A DNA stretch of 64,000 bases. It comes from Nocardia caishijiensis NBRC 108228 (lineage in GTDB: Bacteria; Actinomycetota; Actinomycetes; Mycobacteriales; Mycobacteriaceae). A program made the position numbers and the translations under genes. The notes beneath the pieces are model-generated. The model was not told where the DNA came from. It made no database searches and saw nothing but the letters and a program-made list of their open reading frames with translations. Each line of letters starts with the position of its first letter. Position 1 is the stretch's first letter. The stretch is taken from positions 23,882 to 87,881 of the forward strand of contig NZ_BDBE01000016.1 in NCBI RefSeq assembly GCF_001612825.1, given 5' to 3'. Of this stretch, positions 35,083-43,437 are shown piece by piece.

Positions 35083-35532
35083 TCAGCGTTCGGCCGCGGC
35101 CTTGATCTTGCGCAGTGTCTCGTGCATGCCCGAGACGAGATCGGCCTCGAACTTCTGCTCGCCACCGGCGATCTTCACGACCGGGCCCATCCAGCCGGGC
35201 AGCCCCTTGGGGTCGAGGGTGCGGCGCTCGACCACGCGGGTGCCCGCCGCGGTCGGTGCGAGTTCGTAGCTCCACACCGTGTGGTTCTCGTTCATCCGGA
35301 ACGCGAGCGCGGTGTTGGGCACGAATCGGACGATGCGCGAGCTGGTCGGCCACACCTTCCAGCCGTCGCGGTTGAGGTTGATGGTGCGTGCCCCTTCACG
35401 CACCCCGCCGATCGCCACCATCTTCACCGTGGTCGGGCTGAACTCCGACATCCGGTCGAGGTCCGCCAGGATCGACCAGACCTTCTCCGGCGATGCGGCG
35501 ATGTCGATGCTTGCTTCGAGATTGTTCGGCAA
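35083..35532 (-). CDS. SRPBCC-family (polyketide cyclase-like) protein
   Basis: A 149-residue START-like protein of the Coq10/polyketide-cyclase-2 type: NNLEASIDIAASPEKVWSIL, DLDRMSEFSPTTVKM, and the terminal helix GGEQKFEADLVSGMHETLRKI. The fold binds hydrophobic ligands; no catalytic residues can be named. A GTGAC-N5-GTCAC palindrome lies 18 bases before its start, and a second copy lies before the orphan peptide gene at 35771, suggesting shared control. Confidence 0.85.
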   Translation of the reverse strand: MPNNLEASIDIAASPEKVWSILADLDRMSEFSPTTVKMVAIGGVREGARTINLNRDGWKVWPTSSRIVRFVPNTALAFRMNENHTVWSYELAPTAAGTRVVERRTLDPKGLPGWMGPVVKIAGGEQKFEADLVSGMHETLRKIKAAAER

Positions 35533-35549
35533 CGGTGCCTCCGATTCAC

Positions 35550-35564
35550 GTGACGTTCGGTCAC
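35550..35564. promoter_or_regulatory. GTGAC-N5-GTCAC palindrome, copy 1
   Basis: GTGAC-GTTCG-GTCAC immediately upstream of the minus-strand SRPBCC gene. Copy 2 is at 35733-35747. Confidence 0.5.
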
Positions 35565-35732
35565 ACTGAGCATAGGGACCGATGTGGTGGCTGCCCTCCG
35601 CCCACGGTCGGATTTGTTCGACCGCCCAGGTTTTCGGGGCTTGTGGGTTCTCACAGAAAAGTGGGGGAAATTCCTTTAAAACACCTCCTATTCACATTCG
35701 CCTTCGGTATCGTCCGAGACGGCAAATCGCCA

Positions 35733-35747
35733 GTGACAGAAGGTCAC
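35733..35747. promoter_or_regulatory. GTGAC-N5-GTCAC palindrome, copy 2
   Basis: GTGAC-AGAAG-GTCAC, 24 bases upstream of the orphan peptide ATG. The spacing is one base off a CRP/GlxR site (TGTGA-N6-TCACA), so a different regulator is more likely. Confidence 0.5.
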
Positions 35748-35770
35748 AGAGTGTCAACTTGGAGTGCACC

Positions 35771-35893
35771 ATGCTTTACAACATCACCGAGTCCAACTCC
35801 GGCAGCAGCGGCGACGGCGGCATCCTCGCCCTGCTGATGAGTCTGCTCACCAGTTCGATGAGCACCGGCTCGGCTCAGACCTCAGGTAACTGA
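35771..35893 (+). CDS. Orphan 40-residue peptide
   Basis: Encodes MLYNITESNSGSSGDGGILA followed by LLMSLLTSSMSTGSAQTSGN. A polar Ser/Gly/Asn half is followed by a short hydrophobic stretch (ILALLMSLL), too short for a membrane span, and a polar tail. No Cys, so not a disulfide or lanthionine peptide of the usual kind. It has a ribosome site (TTGGAG), a palindrome upstream and a strong terminator downstream, so it is a complete small transcription unit. The 200-base AT-richer leader (35565-35770) is long for such a gene. Function unknown. Confidence 0.6.
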   Translation: MLYNITESNSGSSGDGGILALLMSLLTSSMSTGSAQTSGN

Positions 35894-35948
35894 CCGCATC
35901 TGGAGCGAACTTCCGGCTAACGCGCGGTAAGCCGGGAGAGCTGTCGTT

Positions 35949-35979
35949 GGGCCCGATCCATGACGAGGGGATCGGGCCC
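35949..35979 (+). terminator. Terminator behind the orphan peptide
   Basis: GGGCCCGATCC (35949-35959) and GGATCGGGCCC (35969-35979), an 11-base perfect stem with a 9-base loop, then TTC. It separates the peptide gene from the TetR gene. Confidence 0.75.
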
Positions 35980-35985
35980 TTCGGT

Positions 35986-36000
35986 ATTGTCAGCGACAAT
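35986..36000. promoter_or_regulatory. Palindrome over the TetR start codon
   Basis: ATTGTC-AGC-GACAAT; its last two bases are the first two of ATG 35999. Likely autoregulatory operator of the TetR gene, with a leaderless or very short-leader transcript. Confidence 0.5.
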
Positions 36001-36631
36001 GTCACAGGATGCGAATACGGGACGAATGTATGCCGGGCAGCCCGTAGAGGACCGGCAACGCCAGCGGCGTGCGCGTTTTCTGGAGTCAGGCCTGACGGTC
36101 TTCGCGCGCGACGGGTACGCCAACAGTTCGGTCGGTGCCATCTGTAAGGACGCCGGACTGTCGTCGCGGCAGTTCTACGAGGAGTTCACCGGTCGCGAAT
36201 CGCTGCTGCTCGAACTGTACGAGCAGATCGACCGCGAATCCCGCGAGGCGGTGGCCGCGGCCCTCGAGGCCAAGAGCGACGCGAGCGCGATCGACCAGAT
36301 CGACGCGGCGGTCCGCGCGTACGTCGAGACCATCGGCACCGATCCGCGCAAGGCGCGGGTGGCGCTGGTCGAGGTGGTCGGTGCCGGACCCAAGGTCGAG
36401 AAGTTCCGCCTCGAGCTACGCCGCGTGTGGGGTTCGTTGCTGGCCGGTGCCGCCGAGGACGCGGCCATGCACGGCGAGATCCCCCCGGGCGATTACGAGT
36501 TGCGCGTGCTCGCCATCATCGGCGCGGTGAACTATGTGGTCGACGGCTGGAGCGGTGCCGATCCGCGGCCGCCGCTCGACGATGTGATCCAGGTGCTGAG
36601 CCGGGTGATCCTCGGCGCGGTCGGGGCTTGA
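35999..36631 (+). CDS. TetR-family transcriptional regulator
   Basis: A 210-residue regulator with the TetR HTH (residues 36-60: NSSVGAICKDAGLSSRQFYEEFTGRESLL) and a helical ligand domain. Start ATG 35999 overlaps a 15-base palindrome; a later Met (MYAGQPV) is possible. Its stop overlaps the start of a hydrolase gene by 1 base (TGATG), so the hydrolase is in the same operon and is the likely regulated function. Confidence 0.87.
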   Translation: MSQDANTGRMYAGQPVEDRQRQRRARFLESGLTVFARDGYANSSVGAICKDAGLSSRQFYEEFTGRESLLLELYEQIDRESREAVAAALEAKSDASAIDQIDAAVRAYVETIGTDPRKARVALVEVVGAGPKVEKFRLELRRVWGSLLAGAAEDAAMHGEIPPGDYELRVLAIIGAVNYVVDGWSGADPRPPLDDVIQVLSRVILGAVGA

Positions 36632-37500
36632 TGGCGCGGGTCGAGACCGTCCCGATCCAGGTGCCCGACGGCACCACCCTGCCCGTGCGGCTGATTTCCG
36701 CCCACGGGCCGCACCGTCATCCGGTGACCCCCGACGCCCCGCGCCCGGCGGTCGTGATCGTGCCCGGTCTCGCCGTGCCCGGCGAGTTCTACGAGTACTT
36801 CGGGCACCAGTTGGCCGGGCGCGGATTCGATGTCGCCATCGGTGAATTGCGTGGTCAGGGCGGTAGCACCCATCGTCCCGGCGCCGAAAGCACGTACGGC
36901 TACCACGAATTGGTCGCCGTGGATTTCCCGGCGATGCTGCAGGTGGTGCGTCACCGTTTCCCCAGCAGCACCCCGTACCTGCTCGGGCACAGTATGGGCG
37001 GCCAGCTGTCGGTGCTGTACGCGGCCCGGGTGCGCGGCAGGCTCGGCGGACTGATCCTGATCGCCTCCGGCACACCGTATTACCGCGGCTACCGGGGTGT
37101 GCTCGGCCCCGGGGTGCTCGTCGGCACGGCCGCGGTGGCGGTCGCGTCGAATCTCGCCGGTTTCTGGCCGGGTGACATGCTGGGCAAGCGGGCATACGGC
37201 CGCCAGTCCAAGGTGCTCATGTCGGACTGGGCCCGCCTGGCTCGGACCGGCCGCTTCGTTCCGGTCGGTGCCGATATCGATTACGAGGAACGCGTCGCGC
37301 GGCTGAAGTTCCCGGTGCTGTCGATCACCATCGAGGGCGACGAGATGACCCCGCAGACCTCCGCCGACCATCTGCTGAGCAAGATGCCCGCCGCCGAGGT
37401 CACCCGCCGGTTCGAGCCGGAACCGCTGGGGCACAACGGGTGGATCACCAACCCGGACTCCACCGTCGACGCCGTCGAGAAGTGGCTACGCGACCGCTGA
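36631..37500 (+). CDS. Alpha/beta hydrolase (COG4757-like)
   Basis: A 289-residue alpha/beta hydrolase. VIVPGLAVPGEFYEYFGHQLA (oxyanion region), nucleophile elbow LLGHSMGGQLSVLYA (Ser near residue 117), and a late His in GHNGWI. The lid region RGYRGVLGPGVLVG / FWPGDMLGKRAYGR matches predicted COG4757 hydrolases. Substrate unknown, likely a lipid ester. Translationally coupled to the TetR gene just upstream. Confidence 0.82.
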   Translation: MARVETVPIQVPDGTTLPVRLISAHGPHRHPVTPDAPRPAVVIVPGLAVPGEFYEYFGHQLAGRGFDVAIGELRGQGGSTHRPGAESTYGYHELVAVDFPAMLQVVRHRFPSSTPYLLGHSMGGQLSVLYAARVRGRLGGLILIASGTPYYRGYRGVLGPGVLVGTAAVAVASNLAGFWPGDMLGKRAYGRQSKVLMSDWARLARTGRFVPVGADIDYEERVARLKFPVLSITIEGDEMTPQTSADHLLSKMPAAEVTRRFEPEPLGHNGWITNPDSTVDAVEKWLRDR

Positions 37501-37558
37501 GCCGCGAACACAGACGATCGAATCGCGCGGGAACAAAACCGGTTCGCTGAATACATAT

Positions 37559-37588
37559 ATTCGTCATACTGGTCCATATGCGACGAAT
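37559..37588. promoter_or_regulatory. Inverted repeat upstream of the MocR gene
   Basis: ATTCGTC (37559-37565) and GACGAAT (37582-37588) around a 16-base AT-rich spacer containing ATACTGGTCCATAT. This lies directly before the GGAG ribosome site of the MocR gene and could serve autoregulation. Confidence 0.45.
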
Positions 37589-37597
37589 GGAGAATCG

Positions 37598-38947
37598 GTG
37601 ACCGACCCGGGTTCGGCGGTGCTCGTGCGTGCGTTGGCGGCCGACGCCTCGCACACATCCGAATCGGTGCGGGCGGTGACGGCGCGGCTCATCCGCGACG
37701 GCTCCCTCGCCGAAGGCATCCGACTGCCGACCATCCGCGAGCTGGCCCAGCACTGCGGTCTGAGTACCCGCACGGTTGTCGCCGCCTGGGGCGAGCTGCG
37801 CAAAGAGGGACTCATCGCCACCAATCGCCGGGGCGGCACCGTGGTGGCCGCGGCCGGGGGAATGCCGCTGGGACGCCCCCTCGCCGAGCGCGACCTGCTC
37901 ACCGGCAGCCCCGATTACGCCCTGCAGCCCGACCTGGCGCCCGCGATGCTCGCCGGGCTGCACACCGACGACCTGAACCGTCCCGGCCGCGACTACATCA
38001 CCGACCGTTTGCGCGCGGCGGTCTGCGACGGCTGGCCCTTCCCCGCCGAGGCGTTCGTCGCGGCGGGTGGCGGCTCGGAGGGTTTGTTTCTCGCCGTGGC
38101 CGCGGCGGCCCCGGACGGCGCGCTCGTCGCGGTGGAGGAGCCGGTGATGCCCGGGTTCCTGGATACGTTGACCGAGGTCGGCTATCGGGTGGTCGGGATC
38201 GCCGCCGACGAGCAAGGGGCACTGCCGGATTCGCTGGCCGAAGCCTTGCGCCGGAATCCGGCGGTGGTGGTGTTGCAGCCCGAAGGCGCGTACGCGACCG
38301 GTGGTGTGCTCTCGTCGTCTCGGGCCGGGGACCTGGCCGAGGTGTTCGCGGTGGCGGAGGCGGAGCCGTGGATCGTCGAGGACGACGCGGTCGGACCGCT
38401 CGCCGCGGCGCAGGCACCGTCCCTGGGGAGCTGGTACCCGGAACGCTGTGTGCGAGTGCGCAGCTACTGCAAGGCCTTCGGGATGGATATCCGGACCTGC
38501 GTGATCGGTGGCAGTGCCGAACTCGTCGACCGGGCCATCCGGGCCAGGGTGCACGGTATCGCCGCGAACAGCCGGATCCTGCAGAACGCCTTGGCGCACT
38601 TGATCACCGATCCGGGTGCGGCCGCGCTCATCGCCACCGCCCGCGAACGCTATGCCGCGCGGCGGGCAGGTCTGATCGCGGCGCTGGCCGCACGCGGGGT
38701 TGCCGCCGAGGCCGGGACGAACAGCCTGGTGGTGTGGGTCGAAGTCGCCGACGAACAAGGTGCGCTGCTCCGCTGCGCACGACACGGGATCGTCGTCGGG
38801 TCGGCCACGCGTTCGCATGTCGCGCCTGCGCGCGCCGCGATCCGGGTGGCCGTTCCCCAATTGCCCGACGACCCGCGACGGCTCGCCGAACTAGCCGCGC
38901 TGCTGGCGGACGCGGCGGCATCGACCCACCGCGAATTCCTCGACTGA
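37598..38947 (+). CDS. MocR-type regulator (GntR HTH fused to aminotransferase-like domain)
   Basis: A 449-residue PLP-binding regulator. Residues 22-85 are a GntR winged helix (AVTARLIRDGSLAEGIRLPTIRELAQHCGLSTRTVVAAWGELRKEGLIA). Residues 110-449 are a fold-type I aminotransferase-like domain, with the PLP Lys in SYCKAFGMDI and an Asp in EDDAVGP. MocR proteins sense PLP or amino-acid adducts and typically control vitamin B6, GABA or amino-sugar genes. Here no divergent target is adjacent; it faces the convergent monooxygenase gene 17 bases away, so its target is unclear. Confidence 0.88.
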   Translation: MTDPGSAVLVRALAADASHTSESVRAVTARLIRDGSLAEGIRLPTIRELAQHCGLSTRTVVAAWGELRKEGLIATNRRGGTVVAAAGGMPLGRPLAERDLLTGSPDYALQPDLAPAMLAGLHTDDLNRPGRDYITDRLRAAVCDGWPFPAEAFVAAGGGSEGLFLAVAAAAPDGALVAVEEPVMPGFLDTLTEVGYRVVGIAADEQGALPDSLAEALRRNPAVVVLQPEGAYATGGVLSSSRAGDLAEVFAVAEAEPWIVEDDAVGPLAAAQAPSLGSWYPERCVRVRSYCKAFGMDIRTCVIGGSAELVDRAIRARVHGIAANSRILQNALAHLITDPGAAALIATARERYAARRAGLIAALAARGVAAEAGTNSLVVWVEVADEQGALLRCARHGIVVGSATRSHVAPARAAIRVAVPQLPDDPRRLAELAALLADAAASTHREFLD

Positions 38948-38964
38948 CCTGTGCGGACGCCGTC

Positions 38965-39915
38965 TCAGGCTGTCGTGAACGCCTGGCTCGGTGACAGGGT
39001 CGCGACGCGTGCCAGCACGTCGAGGTAACGGGGGTGGTGGACGGCGAGCGGGACGTAGTAGAGCACGTCGGTGGCGGCGGGCCGGTCCGGGTCCTCGGCG
39101 AGTCGGGACGCGATCTGGTCGACCTTGCCGATGCTGATCTTGTTGTCTACCAGGTATTTATGTAGGTCGACCGGCTCGGAGTAATAGCGCGGGCTCAGCG
39201 CGATATCGGTTTCGAGGAGCGCGAGGGAATCACGTTCGCTGTCGCCGGGGAGTACTGCCGCGCTCACCCCGATTCGCGGCGTCGTCCGGCACTCGGCGAG
39301 ATATGCGTCGACCAGTTCGGTGACACTTCCGCCGGCTCGAGCCTGCGAATTACCGTGTGGCAGCAGGCCGTCACCTGCTCGGGCGATTCGGCGGGCCGTA
39401 TCGATGTTTCCAGTCGACTGCCAGATGCGCGAGCGCAGGCCACTGGGCGGTGGGTAGAGGGCGATCTCTTCGCCGACCCGGCCGCTCTCGAGGAGCCGGT
39501 GTATCTCGCCTACTCGCTGGGTGTAGATCGTCTCCCGTTCCGCGTCGGACACGCCGAAGCCCGCGTAGCTGGTGGCCGAATGTCCGAAACCCAGGCCCTT
39601 TCCGAGCCCGAGTTCGAGGCGTCCATCGCTGAGCGCGTCGGTGACCGCCGCGTCTTCGGCCAGTCGAACGGGATGCTCGAAAGGCACTGTCACCACGCCG
39701 GTTCCGAGCCGGATGTGCCGCGTGTGCTGGGCTGCGGCGGCCACGAACGGGAAAACCGACGGTAGCGCCGCGTGATGGGCCTCGAAGTGCCGGGTGGCGA
39801 ACCAGACGGTGCCGAAACCGAGCTGTTCGGCGCGCACCGTGATCTCGATGGTCCGCCGATAGACCTCGGCCGCTGGTGGACCACTGCGTAATTGGACGAA
39901 CAATGCGCGATTCAC
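38965..39915 (-). CDS. Luciferase-like flavin monooxygenase
   Basis: A 316-residue bacterial-luciferase-fold (LLM) oxygenase. Visible are VRAEQLGFGTVWFATRHF (early helix and strand), LGTGVVTVPFEHPVRLAEDAAVTD, and DGRLELGLGKG, the standard LLM blocks. It uses reduced FMN or F420; which cannot be decided from sequence. Start GTG 39915 overlaps the stop of the NtaA-type gene (GTGA). With that gene and a sulfurtransferase it forms a three-gene operon likely cleaving C-S bonds in scavenged organosulfur. Confidence 0.85.
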   Translation of the reverse strand: MNRALFVQLRSGPPAAEVYRRTIEITVRAEQLGFGTVWFATRHFEAHHAALPSVFPFVAAAAQHTRHIRLGTGVVTVPFEHPVRLAEDAAVTDALSDGRLELGLGKGLGFGHSATSYAGFGVSDAERETIYTQRVGEIHRLLESGRVGEEIALYPPPSGLRSRIWQSTGNIDTARRIARAGDGLLPHGNSQARAGGSVTELVDAYLAECRTTPRIGVSAAVLPGDSERDSLALLETDIALSPRYYSEPVDLHKYLVDNKISIGKVDQIASRLAEDPDRPAATDVLYYVPLAVHHPRYLDVLARVATLSPSQAFTTA

Positions 39916-41207
39916 AGGCCGTAATGCCCTCTCAACGTGGTGGTTTCGTACTCCGTGCGAAAGAGCCCGCGCGATTGCAGGATCGGCACCACCTGGTCGA
40001 CGAAAAGTTCGAGCCCGCTGGGCAATTCGTCGAGCATGATGTTGAACCCGTCGCTCGCTCCCCGGGTGAACCACTCGGTGATGAAGTCGGCCACCTGCTC
40101 CGGTGTGCCGACGACCTTCGCGTGGACGCTGCCGGAGGCGAGAAGCCGTGCCGCGCCGCGGGTGTCGGCGCCGGACGCGCGCACGTTGTCGAGCAGCACC
40201 GCGCGTTGTCCGCGGGAGCCCGCGTCGCTGTTCTCGTCGGGGACCTTGTGCCAGGGAAACGGGGCGCTCAGGTCGAGGTCGTCGGGGGAGAGGCCGAGAC
40301 GATCGGCCAGATTGGTCAGCTGCACGTCGTCGGGGATCAGGTCGATGAGGTCTAGCTCGCGCTGCCGCGCGGCGGTTTCGGTGTCGGCGAGAACGACGAT
40401 CAGGCCCGGCAGTAGCTTCACGCTGTCCGGGTCGCGACCGGCTGCCGCGGCGTGCTGTCGCAGTTCGGTTCGGCGCGCGGCGGCGGACACGGGGTCGACG
40501 TGGGCGGAGTAGATGGCGTCGGCGGTCCGTGCGCCGAGTTCGACGCCGTGGCTCGACGCGCCCGCCTGGATCAGCACCGGTTTGCCGTGCGTCAGCGGCG
40601 GCGACTTCAGTGGGCCCGCCACCCGGAAGAACTTGCCGACATGGTCGATCGGACGGACCACCTCGGGATCGAGGTAGCGACCGGTCGCCTTGTCACCGAC
40701 GAGTGCGTTCGCCGGGACCGAATCCCACAGCGCCGTGACGACCTCGAGGAATTCGGCGGCCCTGGCGTACCTTTCGGCCTTCGGTAGCGCTCGGTCGAGG
40801 GAGTAGTTGCGGGCGGCATTGTCACCGCCGGTGACCACGAAGTTCCAGCCGACCCGCCCGCCCGACACCGACGAGAGCGCGGCGAACGAGCGGGCCAGGT
40901 TGTAGGGATCGTTGTAGGAGGTGGTCGCGGTGACGATCACGCCGATGTGGCTGGTGTGCGCGGCGAGCACGGCATGGGCGATGAACGGTTCGAGCAGACG
41001 GCTCGGCGCGGTCCAGTCCTTGGCCTGGATATCCGGGGAATCGGCGAGGAACACCGCGTCGAGCAGGCCTCGCTCGGCGGTGCGCGCCACGTCGAGGTAG
41101 TGCTCGATCTCGACGAAATGGGCAGCCGGTTCCGGTGCGCGGCGCCACGGGCTGCCGATGGCGCCGCCGGGAATGAGATTCGCGTTGAGAATGACATGTC
41201 TCGGCAT
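39912..41207 (-). CDS. NtaA/SnaA/DmoA-family FMNH2-dependent monooxygenase
   Basis: A 431-residue two-component monooxygenase of the NtaA family: MPRHVILNANLIPGG, SRLLEPFIAHAVLAAHTSHIGV, SYNDPYNLARSFAALSSVSGGRVGWNFVVT, the last being the family signature. Such enzymes oxidise nitrilotriacetate, dibenzothiophene sulfone or dimethyl sulfide with FMNH2 supplied by a separate reductase; no reductase is in this window. With the sulfurtransferase and ABC importer around it, a sulfur substrate is the best inference. ATG 41207 chosen to match the family N-terminus. Confidence 0.87.
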   Translation of the reverse strand: MPRHVILNANLIPGGAIGSPWRRAPEPAAHFVEIEHYLDVARTAERGLLDAVFLADSPDIQAKDWTAPSRLLEPFIAHAVLAAHTSHIGVIVTATTSYNDPYNLARSFAALSSVSGGRVGWNFVVTGGDNAARNYSLDRALPKAERYARAAEFLEVVTALWDSVPANALVGDKATGRYLDPEVVRPIDHVGKFFRVAGPLKSPPLTHGKPVLIQAGASSHGVELGARTADAIYSAHVDPVSAAARRTELRQHAAAAGRDPDSVKLLPGLIVVLADTETAARQRELDLIDLIPDDVQLTNLADRLGLSPDDLDLSAPFPWHKVPDENSDAGSRGQRAVLLDNVRASGADTRGAARLLASGSVHAKVVGTPEQVADFITEWFTRGASDGFNIMLDELPSGLELFVDQVVPILQSRGLFRTEYETTTLRGHYGL

Positions 41208-41215
41208 GAGGGTTC

Positions 41216-42331
41216 CTAGGAATTCGAGAGGGCGACAGAGGGTTCCGTTGCGAGCGGACGGGCGGGATCGGCGACCCACTGCGACAGGGAGCCGGGATAG
41301 ATGGCGATCTCGATGCCGAGTGTCGCCAACACGAACACCTGTAGAGCCGCCGCCATCGCGCTGCCGCAGTAGCTGGCGGCCGGGGTTCCGGCGTCGACAC
41401 CGAGGCGGCGGTAGCGGGCACGCAGGGTGGCCTCGTCGAGAAGCAGTCCGTCGCCGTCGAAGTCGTCGAAGACCGGGGCGCTGATGGCGCCGGGAATATG
41501 CCCCGGATACTCGCCCCCGCCGTGAAAGTGGGTCCGTGGACGGGCGTCGAGGAGTATGCCGCGTCCGGGAAGTTCAGCGACAGTCGAGGTTTCGACCGTT
41601 GGTAGCGAGCCTGGCCGTGCGATGGCAGTGTCCGAGTGACCTGACCTGACGGGTGTGCCGGATGCATCTGATGCGTCAGACGTGCCGCGCGTGCCGGATG
41701 GATTTGGTGCGTCGAACGTCCCGGACGTGCTGGGTACGTTGAGCGCACCGGACGTGCCGGGCGTGCGGGATGGGTCTTGTGTACGTGAAGTGCCGGTCAG
41801 GCCAAGGGTGCGTGAGGTGGCAGGTGTGGCACGTGCTCCGGGCAGGCCGGACGTGTTGGGTTCGTGGACTCTATCGTTCCCGCGAGTGTCGTTCTGGCCG
41901 TCACCTGTTCGCGGCGGCTCTTCGGGCCGACCCGAGGTGAGTCGACCGCCTGCCGCATGCCAGGCGCGTAGTCCGCCGTCGAGGATGCGGACGTCGGTCA
42001 GACCGGCCCAGCGCAGCACCCACCACGCGCGCGCGGCAGCGACTGAGCGGGCGTCGTCGTAGACCACCACCGCGCTGTCGGAGTGAATGCCCCAGCGGCG
42101 CAGCGATTCCGTGAGGTGATCCGTGTCCGGCAGGGGGCGGGCGCCGGAGTCGGCGGTCGGTGTACCGGACAGATCGGCGTCGACATCGGCGAACCGCGCG
42201 CCGGGGAGGTGTTCGCGCTGGTAGTTCGCGCGCTCCCCGGCCGTGCGGACATCGAGCAGCACGAGCCGCGCGGGCGGGGCATCGCGCAGGTCGGCTGCGG
42301 AGACGAGGTGGGCGGCACGGTCGCCGGGCAT
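41216..42331 (-). CDS. Sulfurtransferase (thiosulfate/3-mercaptopyruvate type) with repetitive insertion
   Basis: A 371-residue tandem-rhodanese enzyme moving sulfane sulfur to an acceptor. Domain 1 (residues 10-135) is the inactive type (VVVYDDARSVAAARAWWVLRW). Domain 2 (250-355) carries the catalytic Cys322 in YCGSAMAAA. Between them, residues 134-242 are a low-complexity Ser/Thr/Gly/Pro segment of short SGTxxTS-like repeats (TSGALNVPSTSGT, NPSGTRGTSDASDASGT), unknown in ordinary members of about 280 residues. ATG 42331 follows AAAGGA. It is the first gene of the minus-strand sulfur operon and diverges from a second sulfurtransferase. Confidence 0.87.
   Translation of the reverse strand: MPGDRAAHLVSAADLRDAPPARLVLLDVRTAGERANYQREHLPGARFADVDADLSGTPTADSGARPLPDTDHLTESLRRWGIHSDSAVVVYDDARSVAAARAWWVLRWAGLTDVRILDGGLRAWHAAGGRLTSGRPEEPPRTGDGQNDTRGNDRVHEPNTSGLPGARATPATSRTLGLTGTSRTQDPSRTPGTSGALNVPSTSGTFDAPNPSGTRGTSDASDASGTPVRSGHSDTAIARPGSLPTVETSTVAELPGRGILLDARPRTHFHGGGEYPGHIPGAISAPVFDDFDGDGLLLDEATLRARYRRLGVDAGTPAASYCGSAMAAALQVFVLATLGIEIAIYPGSLSQWVADPARPLATEPSVALSNS
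41606..41932 (-). repeat. Degenerate short tandem repeats coding an inter-domain linker
   Basis: On the plus strand GGACGTGCCGGGCGTG-like units recur (for example near 41690, 41745 and 41755). The reading frame stays open, giving Ser/Thr/Gly/Pro repeats between the rhodanese domains, so expansion has occurred in multiples of three. Confidence 0.55.
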
Positions 42332-42389
42332 CGGGGTCCTTTCACCGATTCGGTGTGTTCGACCGGCCGAGAATATGTAGTCCGAGTGT

Positions 42390-42430
42390 GGGAACACATA
42401 TTTGGAGTCCGCCTGACTTTTTGTGTTCCC
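42390..42430. promoter_or_regulatory. Dyad in the divergent sulfur-locus promoter
   Basis: GGGAACACA (42390-42398) and TGTGTTCCC (42422-42430), perfect 9-base arms 23 bases apart. AGTCCG also occurs twice in direct orientation (42380, 42407). The region lies between the two divergent sulfurtransferase operons and is a likely shared regulator site. Confidence 0.5.
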
Positions 42431-42498
42431 GTGGGGGTTTGGCCGACTTATGTTTCTCCCCGCCGGGTCGTCGGAACCCGGAAGATGGGAGGTCGGCC

Positions 42499-43437
42499 GT
42501 GCCAAGCCGGATCGTCGACGCGCAGTGGGTGCGGGACCGCCGTGCGGACGCCGTCGTCATCGAGGTGACCAATGGTCATGGGCTCGCCGCCATCCCGGGT
42601 GCTCGAACGGTCTACTGGAAAGACCTCCTCTGGGACCGGTCCCGTCGACAGTTCCCTACCGCTCGTGAGCTGGCCGACCGTCTTCAGTCACTGGGCGCCC
42701 ACGCCGACGCCCCGCTCGTCTTCGCCGGGGACCCACCGCAATTCGCGGCCTACGCACTCTGGGTCGCCACCGCCGTCGGGATCGGCGGCGACCTGCGCTA
42801 CCTCGATGGAGGCACCGCCGCATGGCCGCACGACGAGCCGGTGATCGGCAGTGATCGGTCTGTCGGCGCTGGTAGCAGCAACCGAGTGGGTGCCGATGCC
42901 ACCGGTCAGCGGTGGGCACTGGACGTTGCGAGCGAGGAAAATGCTTCTCGAACAGCCGACGTCTCGCGCACACCGCTTCCCCTGACGGTGCCGCGGTTCG
43001 CCGAGGTGGTCGTGGGCCGGGAGCAGGTTCGCGCCGCGATCGACTCGCCGACCGTGCTGCTAGACCTGCGCTCTCCCGAAGAGTTCGCGGGACTCCGCGT
43101 TTCACCGTCGTCGGAGCCGGTCGACCACGGGGCCGAGCGGCACGGACACATCCCCGCAGCGCTGAACCTGCCCGCACAAGACCTGCTCGACTCTGCGGGC
43201 CTGCTCCGACCGACCGACGAAATCGCGGCGCGCATAGCCGAACTCGGCATCGCCGACGCCGATGACATCGTCGCCTACTGCCGTCTCTCCCACCGAGCCG
43301 CACTCGGCTGGCTGATCTTCACCGACCTACTCGGCGACCACCGCGTCCGTGTCTACGACGGCTCGTGGACCGAATGGGGCAGTCTCGTCGGCGCCCCGGT
43401 GCACAACCCTGCCGATGCCGGGGAGCTGACCTCATGA
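42499..43437 (+). CDS. Sulfurtransferase (tandem rhodanese) heading the ABC operon
   Basis: A 312-residue tandem-rhodanese protein. Domain 1 (1-112) lacks Cys (LVFAGDPPQFAAYAL); domain 2 (165-300) has the active loop YCRLSHRA with Cys261. Residues 115-162 form a polar linker (GSDRSVGAGSSNRVGADATG, SEENASRTADVSRT) longer than usual. GTG 42499 follows GGGAGG. It overlaps the permease gene by 4 bases, tying it to the ABC importer, so it probably handles sulfur released from the imported compound. Confidence 0.85.
   Translation: MPSRIVDAQWVRDRRADAVVIEVTNGHGLAAIPGARTVYWKDLLWDRSRRQFPTARELADRLQSLGAHADAPLVFAGDPPQFAAYALWVATAVGIGGDLRYLDGGTAAWPHDEPVIGSDRSVGAGSSNRVGADATGQRWALDVASEENASRTADVSRTPLPLTVPRFAEVVVGREQVRAAIDSPTVLLDLRSPEEFAGLRVSPSSEPVDHGAERHGHIPAALNLPAQDLLDSAGLLRPTDEIAARIAELGIADADDIVAYCRLSHRAALGWLIFTDLLGDHRVRVYDGSWTEWGSLVGAPVHNPADAGELTS

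Noticed and set aside
35733..35747. CRP/GlxR-type site before the orphan peptide
   Set aside because: The half-site spacing is 5 or 7 bases rather than 6, and the second copy is a plain GTGAC palindrome, so another regulator is more likely.
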